In this document: positions 45,282 through 53,987 of the stretch, in pieces
Layout of the letters: every line of letters starts with the position of its first letter
How positions within the stretch are numbered: the first letter of the stretch is position 1
NCBI RefSeq assembly: GCF_042678145.1
Contig: NZ_JBHUDG010000044.1
Span: forward strand, 4,480-68,479
DNA: 64,000 nt
Direction: 5' to 3'
Origin: Pseudopedobacter beijingensis
GTDB taxonomy: Bacteria > Bacteroidota > Bacteroidia > Sphingobacteriales > Sphingobacteriaceae
Notes under the pieces: generated by a model
Seen by the model: the letters and a program-made list of their open reading frames with translations, nothing else
Told to the model about the DNA's origin: nothing
Databases searched by the model: none
Made by a program: the position numbers and the translations under genes

Positions 45282-47533
45282 TATCTAAAAAGATTATACC
45301 TCACTCCCAGGAAACCTCTTATACCCTGCAAAGATGAATAATTATAGCTAGGATCAAAAGTGTAGCCATAAGGGTTGTTGATAGGGTCGTCTACATGATT
45401 GTCAAACGGATCAAATGGACGCATAATCGGGTTTTTAGGAACAAAGTTTAACAGGTTTTTTAATCCACCATAAACCTCTACACCATTTTTGAACTTCTTA
45501 TTGACTTGTATGTTTGCAAGCATAAATAAAGGCGAATACTCCGGACGGAAGTCATCAGGTAAAATAGGTAATCTCATAGGACCATACCAGTTGCCTGTTA
45601 AATCTACAGACCAGCTTTTGGTAAAGGTGTAGCTTCCTACAAAAGTACCGGACCATTTTGGAGCATGTAATTGCCTTACCTTAACCATGGCGCCATCATC
45701 TTCCTCTTTTTTTTGGAAAACGTCCATATAAGACACACCAACCATTAATTTAAGCGGAAAAGTAAAAGCAAAATCGGTATTTAAGGAAATCCCTCTGGTA
45801 ATGGCATGCCCGTTTAAATTCTGATAAATGATTTTATTAGGATCAGTATCAAAATCACCTACAATTTTATTGGAAAAATAGGAGTAGAATCCGGTAAAGT
45901 CAAAGCCCATAAAAACATTCTCGGTAGGGACTTTTAGAACATAATTGAGGTTGGCATTGATAGATCTTTCCGGGTTTAGCTCTTCCTGAATAACCACTTC
46001 TCTGGCTCCTGTTAAAGCAGCATGATCTTCTGTGAATAAATTAACTACCCTGAAACCTGTTCCAAAACTTCCCCTGAAAGTGTGGTGATGGTTTGGCGAG
46101 TATTTATAAGCTAAACGAGGCGAATGTATACCTCCATGATATTTATCGTAATCGTAACGGTAACCCGTTAATAAAGTGTTTTTATCATTTAGTTTCCATT
46201 CATCCTGAATAAACACACCTGGTAATGGTGTTTTTGCAGGCTTGTCTGTCCCGTCTTCATTCGCCGTCCCTGGAGTGTTGTCATTATACTCAGTATATCT
46301 GAATGATGCACCCAGTAACAAACTATGTTTCTTGCTCAAATCTTTGTCCCAATAACCTTGTAAGAAGCCTACATGTTGTGTCGCGTCATATTGCGTGTCT
46401 CCATACCAGGAATCTTGTTTATGCCAGTTATAAGAGTATTGCGTGAAGATTTTTTCCCGGGTAGGGAGTTGGTACAATCCAATTAATTCAGCTCTGTTGG
46501 TGTAAATACTTTCCCCATAAACCTGGTCACTTCCTCTGTAAGATTTGTTCCAGTTCATTTCGCCGCCCCATCTGTCTTCATAAACATACCTTGCGGCAAT
46601 ACTTGCCTGTTTGTTGTCTTTACGATCAAAACTCCATTTATTAAAAATAGAAATTCGGTCTTGCAAGGTCATGTCTGTGAAATTATCCTTATTCTTATCT
46701 ATTTTGTTCTGAAAATTATAGTAGTTCAGACCCAGTAAGCTGGTGCTTTTATTCGCTTTCCATTTGATGGCAGCGTCAGCACTTACCTCGCCCCAGGTTG
46801 TAGAAAATATATCTGTAGTTAAAACAGGAGCCTTGTTCGGATTTTTGGTAATGACATTGATAATTCCTCCCATAGCTTCAGAGCCATATAGAGAAGAAGC
46901 AGGGCCTTTAACCACCTCAATACGTTCTACCATAGAATTTGGAATCCCACTAAGGCCGTACACTGTAGACAGGGCACTAACAATAGGCATTCCATCAATC
47001 AGAATCATGGTATAAGGGCCTTCCATTCCATTAATATGGATATCACCCGTATTACATACATTACAATTTAATTGTGGTTGTACACCGTTAACCATGCCAA
47101 TGGCATCAAATAAGCTGGGTGTAGGGTTTTTTCTGAAGAGTTGAGGCGTAATAATCTCTACAGGAATAGGACTGTCGCTGCGGCTTACTTCTTTCATGGT
47201 TCCGGTGACAACCACTTCGCTTAAACCAAAATTGTCGTTTTCTAAATGAATATGTAGAGGCTTATTCTTTTCAGCTATCTGTACGTTGATTTTCCTGGCC
47301 TGATAGCCAACAGCCGAAATAACCAATGTTTTGTTTCCAAAAGGAACGCTCTTTAGGGTGAAATTTCCGTCGACATCCGAAATAGTGCCCAACGTACTGC
47401 CAGATACCTTTATAGATGCGTTAACAATAGCTCCGTCCTTAGAAAGGACCTGTCCCGATAAACTGCCTGTAGATTGTGCAGACAATGAGAGTGAAACTGC
47501 AAATAATAATAAAAAAAGTAGTGTGTTCTTCAT
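45281..47533 (-). CDS. TonB-dependent outer-membrane receptor with CarboxypepD_reg-like domain
   Basis: This 750-residue protein has a signal peptide (FLLLFAVSLSLSAQ), a carboxypeptidase-regulatory-like beta domain (GSLSGQVLSKDGAIVNASIKV, about 24-105), a plug (IEVVKGPASSLYGSEAMGGIINVITKNP) and a 22-strand barrel ending RGFLGVRYNLFR. The plug contains CNVCNTGDIHINGM with two cysteines near 152, seen in some metal or metallophore receptors. With an Nramp importer and a His-rich peptide upstream, metal uptake is the best guess. Confidence 0.9.
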   Translation of the reverse strand: MKNTLLFLLLFAVSLSLSAQSTGSLSGQVLSKDGAIVNASIKVSGSTLGTISDVDGNFTLKSVPFGNKTLVISAVGYQARKINVQIAEKNKPLHIHLENDNFGLSEVVVTGTMKEVSRSDSPIPVEIITPQLFRKNPTPSLFDAIGMVNGVQPQLNCNVCNTGDIHINGMEGPYTMILIDGMPIVSALSTVYGLSGIPNSMVERIEVVKGPASSLYGSEAMGGIINVITKNPNKAPVLTTDIFSTTWGEVSADAAIKWKANKSTSLLGLNYYNFQNKIDKNKDNFTDMTLQDRISIFNKWSFDRKDNKQASIAARYVYEDRWGGEMNWNKSYRGSDQVYGESIYTNRAELIGLYQLPTREKIFTQYSYNWHKQDSWYGDTQYDATQHVGFLQGYWDKDLSKKHSLLLGASFRYTEYNDNTPGTANEDGTDKPAKTPLPGVFIQDEWKLNDKNTLLTGYRYDYDKYHGGIHSPRLAYKYSPNHHHTFRGSFGTGFRVVNLFTEDHAALTGAREVVIQEELNPERSINANLNYVLKVPTENVFMGFDFTGFYSYFSNKIVGDFDTDPNKIIYQNLNGHAITRGISLNTDFAFTFPLKLMVGVSYMDVFQKKEEDDGAMVKVRQLHAPKWSGTFVGSYTFTKSWSVDLTGNWYGPMRLPILPDDFRPEYSPLFMLANIQVNKKFKNGVEVYGGLKNLLNFVPKNPIMRPFDPFDNHVDDPINNPYGYTFDPSYNYSSLQGIRGFLGVRYNLFR

Positions 47534-47603
47534 TTTAAAATAAACAAAATAATTCCAGTAAGAGAGCGTATTTCTCTCTTTAAATAGTCTTTTAAAGTGT
47601 GAG

Positions 47604-47975
47604 TTAATAAATGAGATGAGGTGGTCCTCGTCGATAAGCGTCAGATAAAGTGTGAGTTAGCCAGAACCCAATTTGTAAATCTGTTTTAATAATAAGTTCC
47701 GGAATACGAAGTACAATAAAATCGAATAAGCTTACCGGAAGGATATTATTTCCATAAAATAGTTTAGCAAATGTTACATACTCGTTAGGTGTATGGGTAT
47801 GTGGTTTTGGCTGTCCGTTATCTTTAGGAACAAATGGGTGGGCGTGTACCACAATTTGTCCATTAGGTAAGATATGGCTATGCACAAACAGGATACTGTT
47901 TAATAATAGAAAAGACAATAAAGCCAGGTAGTTTATGGCAATTGCTTTTCTATATCCTATTTTACTGATAACCAT
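47604..47975 (-). CDS. His-rich small membrane protein
   Basis: This 123-residue protein has an N-terminal membrane helix (about 13-31) followed by three HxH pairs (H32/H34, H44/H46, H59/H61) in HSHILPNGQIVVHAHPF and KPHTHTPNEY. A hydrophobic C-terminal segment is possible. It lies 14 bp after the Nramp gene stop and 70 bp before the TonB receptor gene. Such HxH clusters typically bind transition metals. No named family is recognised. A periplasmic metal-handling role between receptor and importer is inferred. Confidence 0.7.
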   Translation of the reverse strand: MVISKIGYRKAIAINYLALLSFLLLNSILFVHSHILPNGQIVVHAHPFVPKDNGQPKPHTHTPNEYVTFAKLFYGNNILPVSLFDFIVLRIPELIIKTDLQIGFWLTHTLSDAYRRGPPHLIY

Positions 47976-47989
47976 TTGTACAGAGCTTG

Positions 47990-49861
47990 TTATTTTCTTA
48001 CAACCAATACCGGAACTTTTACATTATGTCTAACCGAATCAACGGTCGAACCAAATAAAAGGTCTTTAAAACCTTTGTGGCCATGGGTACCCAGCACAAG
48101 AAAGTCAATGTTGCTTTTGTTGACTATATCGGTTATGGCCTGTGCACTAGAACCATAGCCGATAGCCAACGTAGCTGTATAACCAAGTCTTTCCAGATTT
48201 TGCTGGTATTTTTTTAAATTATCCTCATCGTTAATAGTTTCCATATCCAAAACGTTTTGTTTATGGTATTTTGCTCCCGCAGTTTCTACAATGTGTATGA
48301 GTGTATAATGTGCTTTTTTTCCGCCTTGCAGCACCGCATGTCTGATCACATTTTTATCATTGTCCGAAAAATCAATAGCTACACCAATATTTTTATATTC
48401 GATAGCATTTAAGTCGGCAAAAGTGACTGCAGAACCATGAGGAACAAGAGGATCTTTGATTTTTTTGTTCCTGCTTAGAAGAGGCTCTACAATAATATAA
48501 AGTAAAAGTAAACCTAAAGCTATAGCAATGGGGATGATGGCAACATAAATCCAGATATCATTTTTACCAGACTCCTGTAGCCAGATATTTATTTCATCTA
48601 TAACCAGTTTTACATTTAAAATAATAATAACACCTGCACTTATCCATGCCAGTATCTTTACCCAATTTTTAATAACAAATTCACCCATTTCATTTTTATT
48701 GGAGGTGAAATAGATAAGGGGAATAATAGCAAAGGCTAACTGAAGGCTGAGTACCACCTGACTTAAAATAAGAAGTTCTCCCAATGCATTTTCGCCAAAA
48801 TGCAATATGGTGAAGAAAGCAGGGGCAATAGCTAGTAAACGTGTTATTAATCGCCTTACCCAAGGTTCTATACGAAGGTTAAGATGCCCTTCCATTATAA
48901 TCTGGCCTGCTAAAGTGCCTGTAATTGTAGAACTTTGCCCCGATGCAATAAGAGCGATAGCAAAAAGGGTAGGAGCAGCATTACCAAAAATGTTTTCAAG
49001 GAGTTTGTAAGCATCTTGTATTTCAGCAACTTCATGATAGCCATTTTCATAAAAAGCCGCTGCTGCTAATATCAATATAGCCGCATTTACAAAAAAGGCA
49101 AGATTTAATGCAATGGCAGTATCCATAATGTTAAATTTGATGGCCTGCCTGATGCCAGAACTTGTTCTTTCGATTTTACGGGTTTGTACTAAAGAAGAAT
49201 GTAAATACAGGTTATGCGGCATAACCGTAGCTCCAATAATACCTATAGCAATATAAAGCGCACTACTGTTAAGTTCAGAAGGGACAAGGCCTTTTACTAC
49301 TTCGCCCAGGTCTGGCTTCACAATAAACATCTCGAATAAAAACGAAAGGCCTACAATAAAAACCATGGATAGTATAAAGGCTTCCATGCTTCGCATACCT
49401 TTTTTTAATAAAAAAAGTAATAAGATGGTATCTAAAACAGTAATACTTATTCCCCATATTATAGGCAGGCCAAAAAGTAAGTTTAAACCGATAGCCATAC
49501 CTATGATTTCTGCTAAATCACAAGCTATTATAGCTATTTGTGCCAATATATAAAGAGGAAGATTTACCCATTTAGGATAAGCCTTTTTAGAAGCCTGTGC
49601 CAGGTCTAAACCTTTTACTATGCCCAGCCTTGCACTTAACGATTGTAATAAAAGTGCTATCAGGTTAGACATTAGCAAAACCCAAATAAGTTTATATCCG
49701 AATTGCGATCCACCGGCAAGGTCTGTAGCCCAGTTTCCCGGATCCATATAGCCCACACTAATCAGATATGCCGGACCTAAAAAAGCAAAAACCTTTCGCC
49801 AGCCTTTCTTTTGATTAGGATCTACGGATTGATGTACCTCACTTAATGATTCTGATGCCAT
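47990..49861 (-). CDS. Nramp-family divalent metal transporter fused to a universal stress domain
   Basis: This 623-residue protein has an Nramp core of 11-12 helices with DPGNW at 40-44 and a MPHNLYLHS block near 215, both metal-site motifs of MntH-type importers. Residues about 495-623 are a universal stress protein domain with the ATP-binding GTHGHKGFKDLLFGSTVDSV. Plain MntH is about 410 residues, so the USP is a fused regulatory module. It imports Mn2+ or Fe2+ with protons. It opens the operon of His-rich protein, receptor and thioredoxin-like gene. Confidence 0.92.
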   Translation of the reverse strand: MASESLSEVHQSVDPNQKKGWRKVFAFLGPAYLISVGYMDPGNWATDLAGGSQFGYKLIWVLLMSNLIALLLQSLSARLGIVKGLDLAQASKKAYPKWVNLPLYILAQIAIIACDLAEIIGMAIGLNLLFGLPIIWGISITVLDTILLLFLLKKGMRSMEAFILSMVFIVGLSFLFEMFIVKPDLGEVVKGLVPSELNSSALYIAIGIIGATVMPHNLYLHSSLVQTRKIERTSSGIRQAIKFNIMDTAIALNLAFFVNAAILILAAAAFYENGYHEVAEIQDAYKLLENIFGNAAPTLFAIALIASGQSSTITGTLAGQIIMEGHLNLRIEPWVRRLITRLLAIAPAFFTILHFGENALGELLILSQVVLSLQLAFAIIPLIYFTSNKNEMGEFVIKNWVKILAWISAGVIIILNVKLVIDEINIWLQESGKNDIWIYVAIIPIAIALGLLLLYIIVEPLLSRNKKIKDPLVPHGSAVTFADLNAIEYKNIGVAIDFSDNDKNVIRHAVLQGGKKAHYTLIHIVETAGAKYHKQNVLDMETINDEDNLKKYQQNLERLGYTATLAIGYGSSAQAITDIVNKSNIDFLVLGTHGHKGFKDLLFGSTVDSVRHNVKVPVLVVRK

Positions 49862-49954
49862 TTCTATTTTATCTTTTTAACTTCAGTTGGGCAGAATAAA
49901 TTTTTACTGCTAAAAACTAAAGCTTATAATCTTTGTCTAAAAATATTGATTCTG

Positions 49955-49985
49955 CAAATATAATTAAAATATTAGTCTTGTCTAA
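49955..49985 (-). promoter_or_regulatory. Promoter and possible DtxR/MntR-type box of the Nramp operon
   Basis: On the minus strand, TATATTTG (49962-49955) matches the -7 consensus. Just upstream, TTAGTCTTGTCTAA (49972-49985) is a partial palindrome with TTAG...CTAA ends, the half-site type bound by DtxR/IdeR/MntR regulators. It sits where bound repressor would block the -33 to -7 interval. No regulator of that family is in the window. Confidence 0.4.
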
Positions 49986-50081
49986 CTTTTTAATTAGAAT
50001 TGATGTTTTTATGTTTTGACAGCCCGAAATTTTATCATGTTTCATGAATAAAATATATCTTTACACCGTAAAATATAGCAC

Positions 50082-50546
50082 ATGGAATTAGATAAAATTG
50101 ATCTGAATATTCTGAAAATCATGCAGGAGAACGGCCGTATCACTAATTTACAGCTTTCACAGCTCATTGGTTTATCGCCTGCACCCACTTTAGAGCGTGT
50201 AAGAAAATTAGAAAATTCTGGTTATATAAAGAGTTATCATGCGCTGGTTGATGAAGAAAAATTAGGTTTAGGAATCAAAACCTTTATACAGGTATCTCTG
50301 GATTTTCATCAGAATGATACTATAAATATATTTCAGCAAGAAATAGCAGCCATTAAAGAAGTGACAGAGTGCCATCACGTAACAGGGCAATGCGACTTTA
50401 TTTTAAAGGTGTACGTAAAAGATATAAAAGCTTACGAGCAGTTGATTATGCATAAGATTAGTAAAATATCAGTAGTCAAAACTTTTCAAACGCTCATGAT
50501 TCTTTCTACCAGTAAAAAAGAACCCATAGTGCCTATAGAGTATTAA
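50082..50546 (+). CDS. Lrp/AsnC-family transcriptional regulator
   Basis: This 154-residue protein has an N-terminal AsnC winged helix (LDKIDLNILKIMQENGRITNLQLSQLIGLSPAPTLERVRKLE) and a C-terminal RAM effector domain (VTECHHVTGQCDFILKVYVKD). It binds amino acids and controls their metabolism or transport. It is divergent from the Nramp operon across a 220-bp gap. A target is not evident. Confidence 0.92.
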   Translation: MELDKIDLNILKIMQENGRITNLQLSQLIGLSPAPTLERVRKLENSGYIKSYHALVDEEKLGLGIKTFIQVSLDFHQNDTINIFQQEIAAIKEVTECHHVTGQCDFILKVYVKDIKAYEQLIMHKISKISVVKTFQTLMILSTSKKEPIVPIEY

Positions 50547-50605
50547 CCTGAACTCGATTAATATTTCATTGTTTTTGAGTGATTTGGACATTATTTCATG
50601 TTTAG

Positions 50606-50666
50606 TTCCGAAGTAAATTCGGAAGACACCCCTATTTTTGTCATTGCGAGGAACGAAGCAATCTCT
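50606..50666. repeat. Inverted repeat followed by an ATTGCGAG...CAATCTC repeat
   Basis: TTCCGAA and TTCGGAA flank 5 bp at 50606-50624. At 50640-50666 is GTCATTGCGAGGAACGAAGC followed by AATCTC, a repeat related to 1570-1602. Both lie in the convergent lrp/pabB gap. Confidence 0.65.
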
Positions 50667-50711
50667 TTTGGCATTACTCTCATAGCCTTTTTATAATCGA
50701 ATCTCAGGTTA

Positions 50712-51977
50712 TTAGATAAGTTTACCGTTTACAGCTTGTACAAGCGCTTTGACTTTTAACAGGCATTCTTCGTACTCTTTTTCTGCATCAGCATAGTAAG
50801 TAATAGCACTTCCGGCGTGGAACGAAAGATATTGCTGGCTTGCATTATATAAAATGCTTCTGATAACTACGTTAAAATCAAAATCATTATTCGGAGAAAT
50901 ATAGCCTAGGGCACCCGAATAAATCCCCCTTTTGGTTTTTTCGTAGTGTTCCATGAGTTGCATAGCCCGTATTTTAGGAGCTCCCGTCATGCTACCCATA
51001 GGGAAAGTGTTTTTTAGAATATCAATAACAGATAAAGTAGGATTTGCTTTACATATTACGGTAGATATCATCTGATGAACCTGCTGAAAACTATATACTC
51101 CAAAAAGTTCTTCAACAGTAACAGACCCCTTTATGGCAGATTTGGTGAGGTCATTTCTTACCAAATCAACAATCATAACATTTTCCTGGCGTTCTTTAGG
51201 ATGTTGCTGGAGGGTGTTTTTAAGCCAAAGGTCTTCTTCCGTATTTTTACTACGTTTAGCGGTTCCTTTAATGGGTTGCGAAATTAATTGATTACCTCTT
51301 TTAGCCAAAAAACGCTCGGGACTGGCACAGATAATAAATTTATCAAACCATTTGAAATAACTTGAAAAAGGGGCTTTTGACAAAGCGTTTAACTTTAGAA
51401 AAGATGCTAAAGGAGAAATAATAGCGTTCTCTGAATAAAAATCAATACAAAAATTAGTTTCGTAAATGTCCCCGGCAGCTATATGCTGCTGTATAGCTTT
51501 TACCTTAGTAATATATTCTTCCCGAGTAAAACGTTGTTGTATTAGCGGCGGTTCTTCTTGTTCCTGAGGCGATAAGGAAGGTGTGATATTGATGATTTCA
51601 TCAGCTATTGATGGATTACCCAGAATAACATCCAGTCCGTTTTTAGATAATCCTATCAGGTATTTTGGAACAAAGAAAAAGCAATCCGGAAAAGAAAGAG
51701 CATCCAGATTAGAGGATGTTAATTTTTCGACATCATTTTTTAAGTCGTAACCCAATCCGCCAAAAATCCATCCAGGGTTAGATTGTCTGAATTTTTCCAG
51801 TTTTTCAAAAGCCTCTCTATAATCAGTATGTAAGATGTCAGTATAATCTGCGGCAATTAAATACTGATATTTGGAGTATTTCTCCTGATAATCATTAGAG
51901 TCTAAAACAGCGCATACTTCAAATTGGTTTGCCCAATTTAATGCTTTCCATTTTAAAGAATCAATAGCTGTATCCAT
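50712..51977 (-). CDS. pabB: Aminodeoxychorismate synthase component I (PabB-like)
   Basis: This protein of about 421 residues is a chorismate-binding enzyme with LISQPIKGTAKRSKN, VMIVDLVRNDLTKSA, and FPMGSMTGAPKIRAMQLMEHYE. The lysine in PIKGT is the PabB hallmark, where anthranilate synthase has PIAGT. It makes 4-amino-4-deoxychorismate for folate synthesis. ATG at 51977 is preferred to an upstream TTG. No pabA or pabC gene is next to it. Confidence 0.88.
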   Translation of the reverse strand: MDTAIDSLKWKALNWANQFEVCAVLDSNDYQEKYSKYQYLIAADYTDILHTDYREAFEKLEKFRQSNPGWIFGGLGYDLKNDVEKLTSSNLDALSFPDCFFFVPKYLIGLSKNGLDVILGNPSIADEIINITPSLSPQEQEEPPLIQQRFTREEYITKVKAIQQHIAAGDIYETNFCIDFYSENAIISPLASFLKLNALSKAPFSSYFKWFDKFIICASPERFLAKRGNQLISQPIKGTAKRSKNTEEDLWLKNTLQQHPKERQENVMIVDLVRNDLTKSAIKGSVTVEELFGVYSFQQVHQMISTVICKANPTLSVIDILKNTFPMGSMTGAPKIRAMQLMEHYEKTKRGIYSGALGYISPNNDFDFNVVIRSILYNASQQYLSFHAGSAITYYADAEKEYEECLLKVKALVQAVNGKLI

Positions 51978-52111
51978 ACCCTTATTGGGCAAAATTACTT
52001 TATATAAAGTCCAAATTCAAAAGTAAAAGATAAAAAACATAAGCTGTTCATACACAGTTATAAAAAATGTTTATTGATAAAATTCTGATTTAAGATTTAT
52101 ATAAAAAATAA

Positions 52112-52140
52112 AAATCCGAAGTGTTTGACTTCGGATTTTC
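52112..52140 (-). terminator. Terminator of purA
   Basis: AAAATCCGAAGT and ACTTCGGATTTT form a 12-bp stem with a 5-base loop. On the minus strand it is followed by a T-rich run. Confidence 0.8.
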
Positions 52141-52159
52141 TTATAGTTTTTTAGATAAT

Positions 52160-53431
52160 TTAAAGTTCCAGTGTTTGCACTCTGTCTGGTCCTACTGATA
52201 AAAACTTGATAGGAACTTCCAGGTGTTTTTCCAGATAATCAATGTAGCTTTCCAGTTTAGCAGGAACTTCATCTTTAGAGCGTATTCCTGTTAAATCTTC
52301 ATTCCAGCCATCAATTTCCTCAAATATTGGCTCAGGTTTAATACTGTTGATGTCGTAAGGCATATAATCAATAACTTCACCATTGTATTTATAATGCGTA
52401 CAAGCGTATATTTTCTCGAAAGAATCCAGTACATCCGCTTTCATCATAATTAACTGAGTAACACCGTTTAGCATAATAGCATATTTAAGAGCTGGAATAT
52501 CAATCCATCCGCATCTTCTTGCTCTTCCGGTAGTAGCACCAAACTCACGTCCTATAGCTCTTAGTTTTTCTCCGGTTTCGTCTTCCAGTTCAGTAGGGAA
52601 AGGTCCGCCACCTACACGGGTACAGTAAGCCTTAAAAATACCAAATACTTCGCCAATAGTGTTAGGGGCAATACCCAAACCAGTACAAGCTCCGGCTGTA
52701 GTAGTGTTTGATGAAGTTACAAAAGGATAAGAACCAAAATCTATATCCAACAGGGTTCCCTGTGCACCTTCTGCCAATACTTTTTTACCTTCTTTAATGT
52801 ATTGGTTCACTAAATGTTCACTGTCTACAAACTCAAATTGTTTTAAGTAATCCAATGCTTCAAAGAAAGCTTTCTCTTTTTCTGAAAAATCATCCACCTC
52901 TCCGTAATGAGAAAGTATATTCAGATGTTTTTCTACCAGTTTAGCATAACGTTCTTTAAAATCAGGTAAATGTACATCTCCAATACGAAGACCATTTCTA
53001 CCAGTTTTGTCCATATAAGTAGGACCAATTCCTTTTAATGTAGACCCAATTTTTCCATCGCCCATTTTCTTTTCAGAAGCCGCATCCAGTAACTGGTGAG
53101 AAGGCAATATCAAATGTGCTTTTTTCGCTATTACTAAGTTTTTCTTAGCCAATAAGTCGTGTCCGGCAGCTTTTAGAGTATCCAATTCCCTTTTCAGGAT
53201 AATAGGATCTATAACTACACCATTTCCGATAAGATTCAAGGTTTTATCCTCGAAAATTCCGGAAGGGATTGTATTTAAAACAAACTTTTTTCCATCGAAT
53301 TCCAGCGTGTGGCCGGCATTTGGACCGCCTTGAAAGCGGGCGATTAAATCGTATTTAGGGGCTAGTACATCAACTATTTTCCCTTTTCCTTCATCACCCC
53401 ACTGAAGGCCTAATAACACATCAACTGCCAT
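52160..53431 (-). CDS. purA: Adenylosuccinate synthetase
   Basis: This 423-residue enzyme has the N-terminal GTP-binding GLQWGDEGKGKIVDVL (D and H catalytic residues in WGDEGKGK and GPNAGHT), the IMP loop GSTLKGIGPTYMDKTGRNGLR, and GRARRCGWID near residue 300. It makes adenylosuccinate from IMP and aspartate in AMP synthesis. It follows the Fur-type gene by 26 bp in a spoT-fur-purA block. Confidence 0.97.
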   Translation of the reverse strand: MAVDVLLGLQWGDEGKGKIVDVLAPKYDLIARFQGGPNAGHTLEFDGKKFVLNTIPSGIFEDKTLNLIGNGVVIDPIILKRELDTLKAAGHDLLAKKNLVIAKKAHLILPSHQLLDAASEKKMGDGKIGSTLKGIGPTYMDKTGRNGLRIGDVHLPDFKERYAKLVEKHLNILSHYGEVDDFSEKEKAFFEALDYLKQFEFVDSEHLVNQYIKEGKKVLAEGAQGTLLDIDFGSYPFVTSSNTTTAGACTGLGIAPNTIGEVFGIFKAYCTRVGGGPFPTELEDETGEKLRAIGREFGATTGRARRCGWIDIPALKYAIMLNGVTQLIMMKADVLDSFEKIYACTHYKYNGEVIDYMPYDINSIKPEPIFEEIDGWNEDLTGIRSKDEVPAKLESYIDYLEKHLEVPIKFLSVGPDRVQTLEL

Positions 53432-53457
53432 TGTTTTGTGGTAAGTATTTATTTCTA

Positions 53458-53934
53458 TTAATTTTTGTTGCTATAAGATTCGCAATGGCCTTCTGCTAAT
53501 TTTGCACAGTTTCCGTAAAGATTTAATGAATGGTGCTGTATATTAAATTTTAATAAATCTCCCATCATTGATTGGATTTGTTGCACCCTTGGGTCGCAGA
53601 ATTCAACAACTTTCCCACAATCTAAGCAGATAATATGGTCGTGTTGTTTGTAGCCATAGGACTTTTCGAATTGAGCCATGTTTTTACCAAATTGGTGTTT
53701 GGTAACTAAATCACAAGAAAGTAACAGTTCCAGCGTATTATAAACAGTAGCCCTGCTTACCCTGTATTTTTTGTTCTTCATGTGGATGTATAACGATTCT
53801 ACATCGAAATGATCTGTTCTTGAATAGATTTCTTCGAGTATGGCAAACCTTTCGGGGGTTTTTCTGAGATTCTTGTTTTCTAAATAAGACTCAAAAATCT
53901 TTTTTACCATCTCTATGGTTTCTTGTGTAGCCAT
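53458..53934 (-). CDS. Fur family metal-responsive regulator
   Basis: This 158-residue protein has a winged helix (RKTPERFAILEEIYSRTDHFDVESLYIHMKNK) and a metal/dimer domain with HDHIICLDCGKVVEFCDP, including the CxxC zinc pair. The family includes Fur, PerR and Zur; the exact metal cannot be set from this sequence. It lies between spoT and purA. Confidence 0.9.
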   Translation of the reverse strand: MATQETIEMVKKIFESYLENKNLRKTPERFAILEEIYSRTDHFDVESLYIHMKNKKYRVSRATVYNTLELLLSCDLVTKHQFGKNMAQFEKSYGYKQHDHIICLDCGKVVEFCDPRVQQIQSMMGDLLKFNIQHHSLNLYGNCAKLAEGHCESYSNKN

Positions 53935-53987
53935 GGTGATTCTTAGAGCTTCAAAGTTATTAAAAAATACTATATAGATAAATGTTT

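Noticed and set aside
46743..47015. Plus-strand ORF opposite the TonB receptor
   Set aside because: Antisense shadow of a full-length receptor gene.
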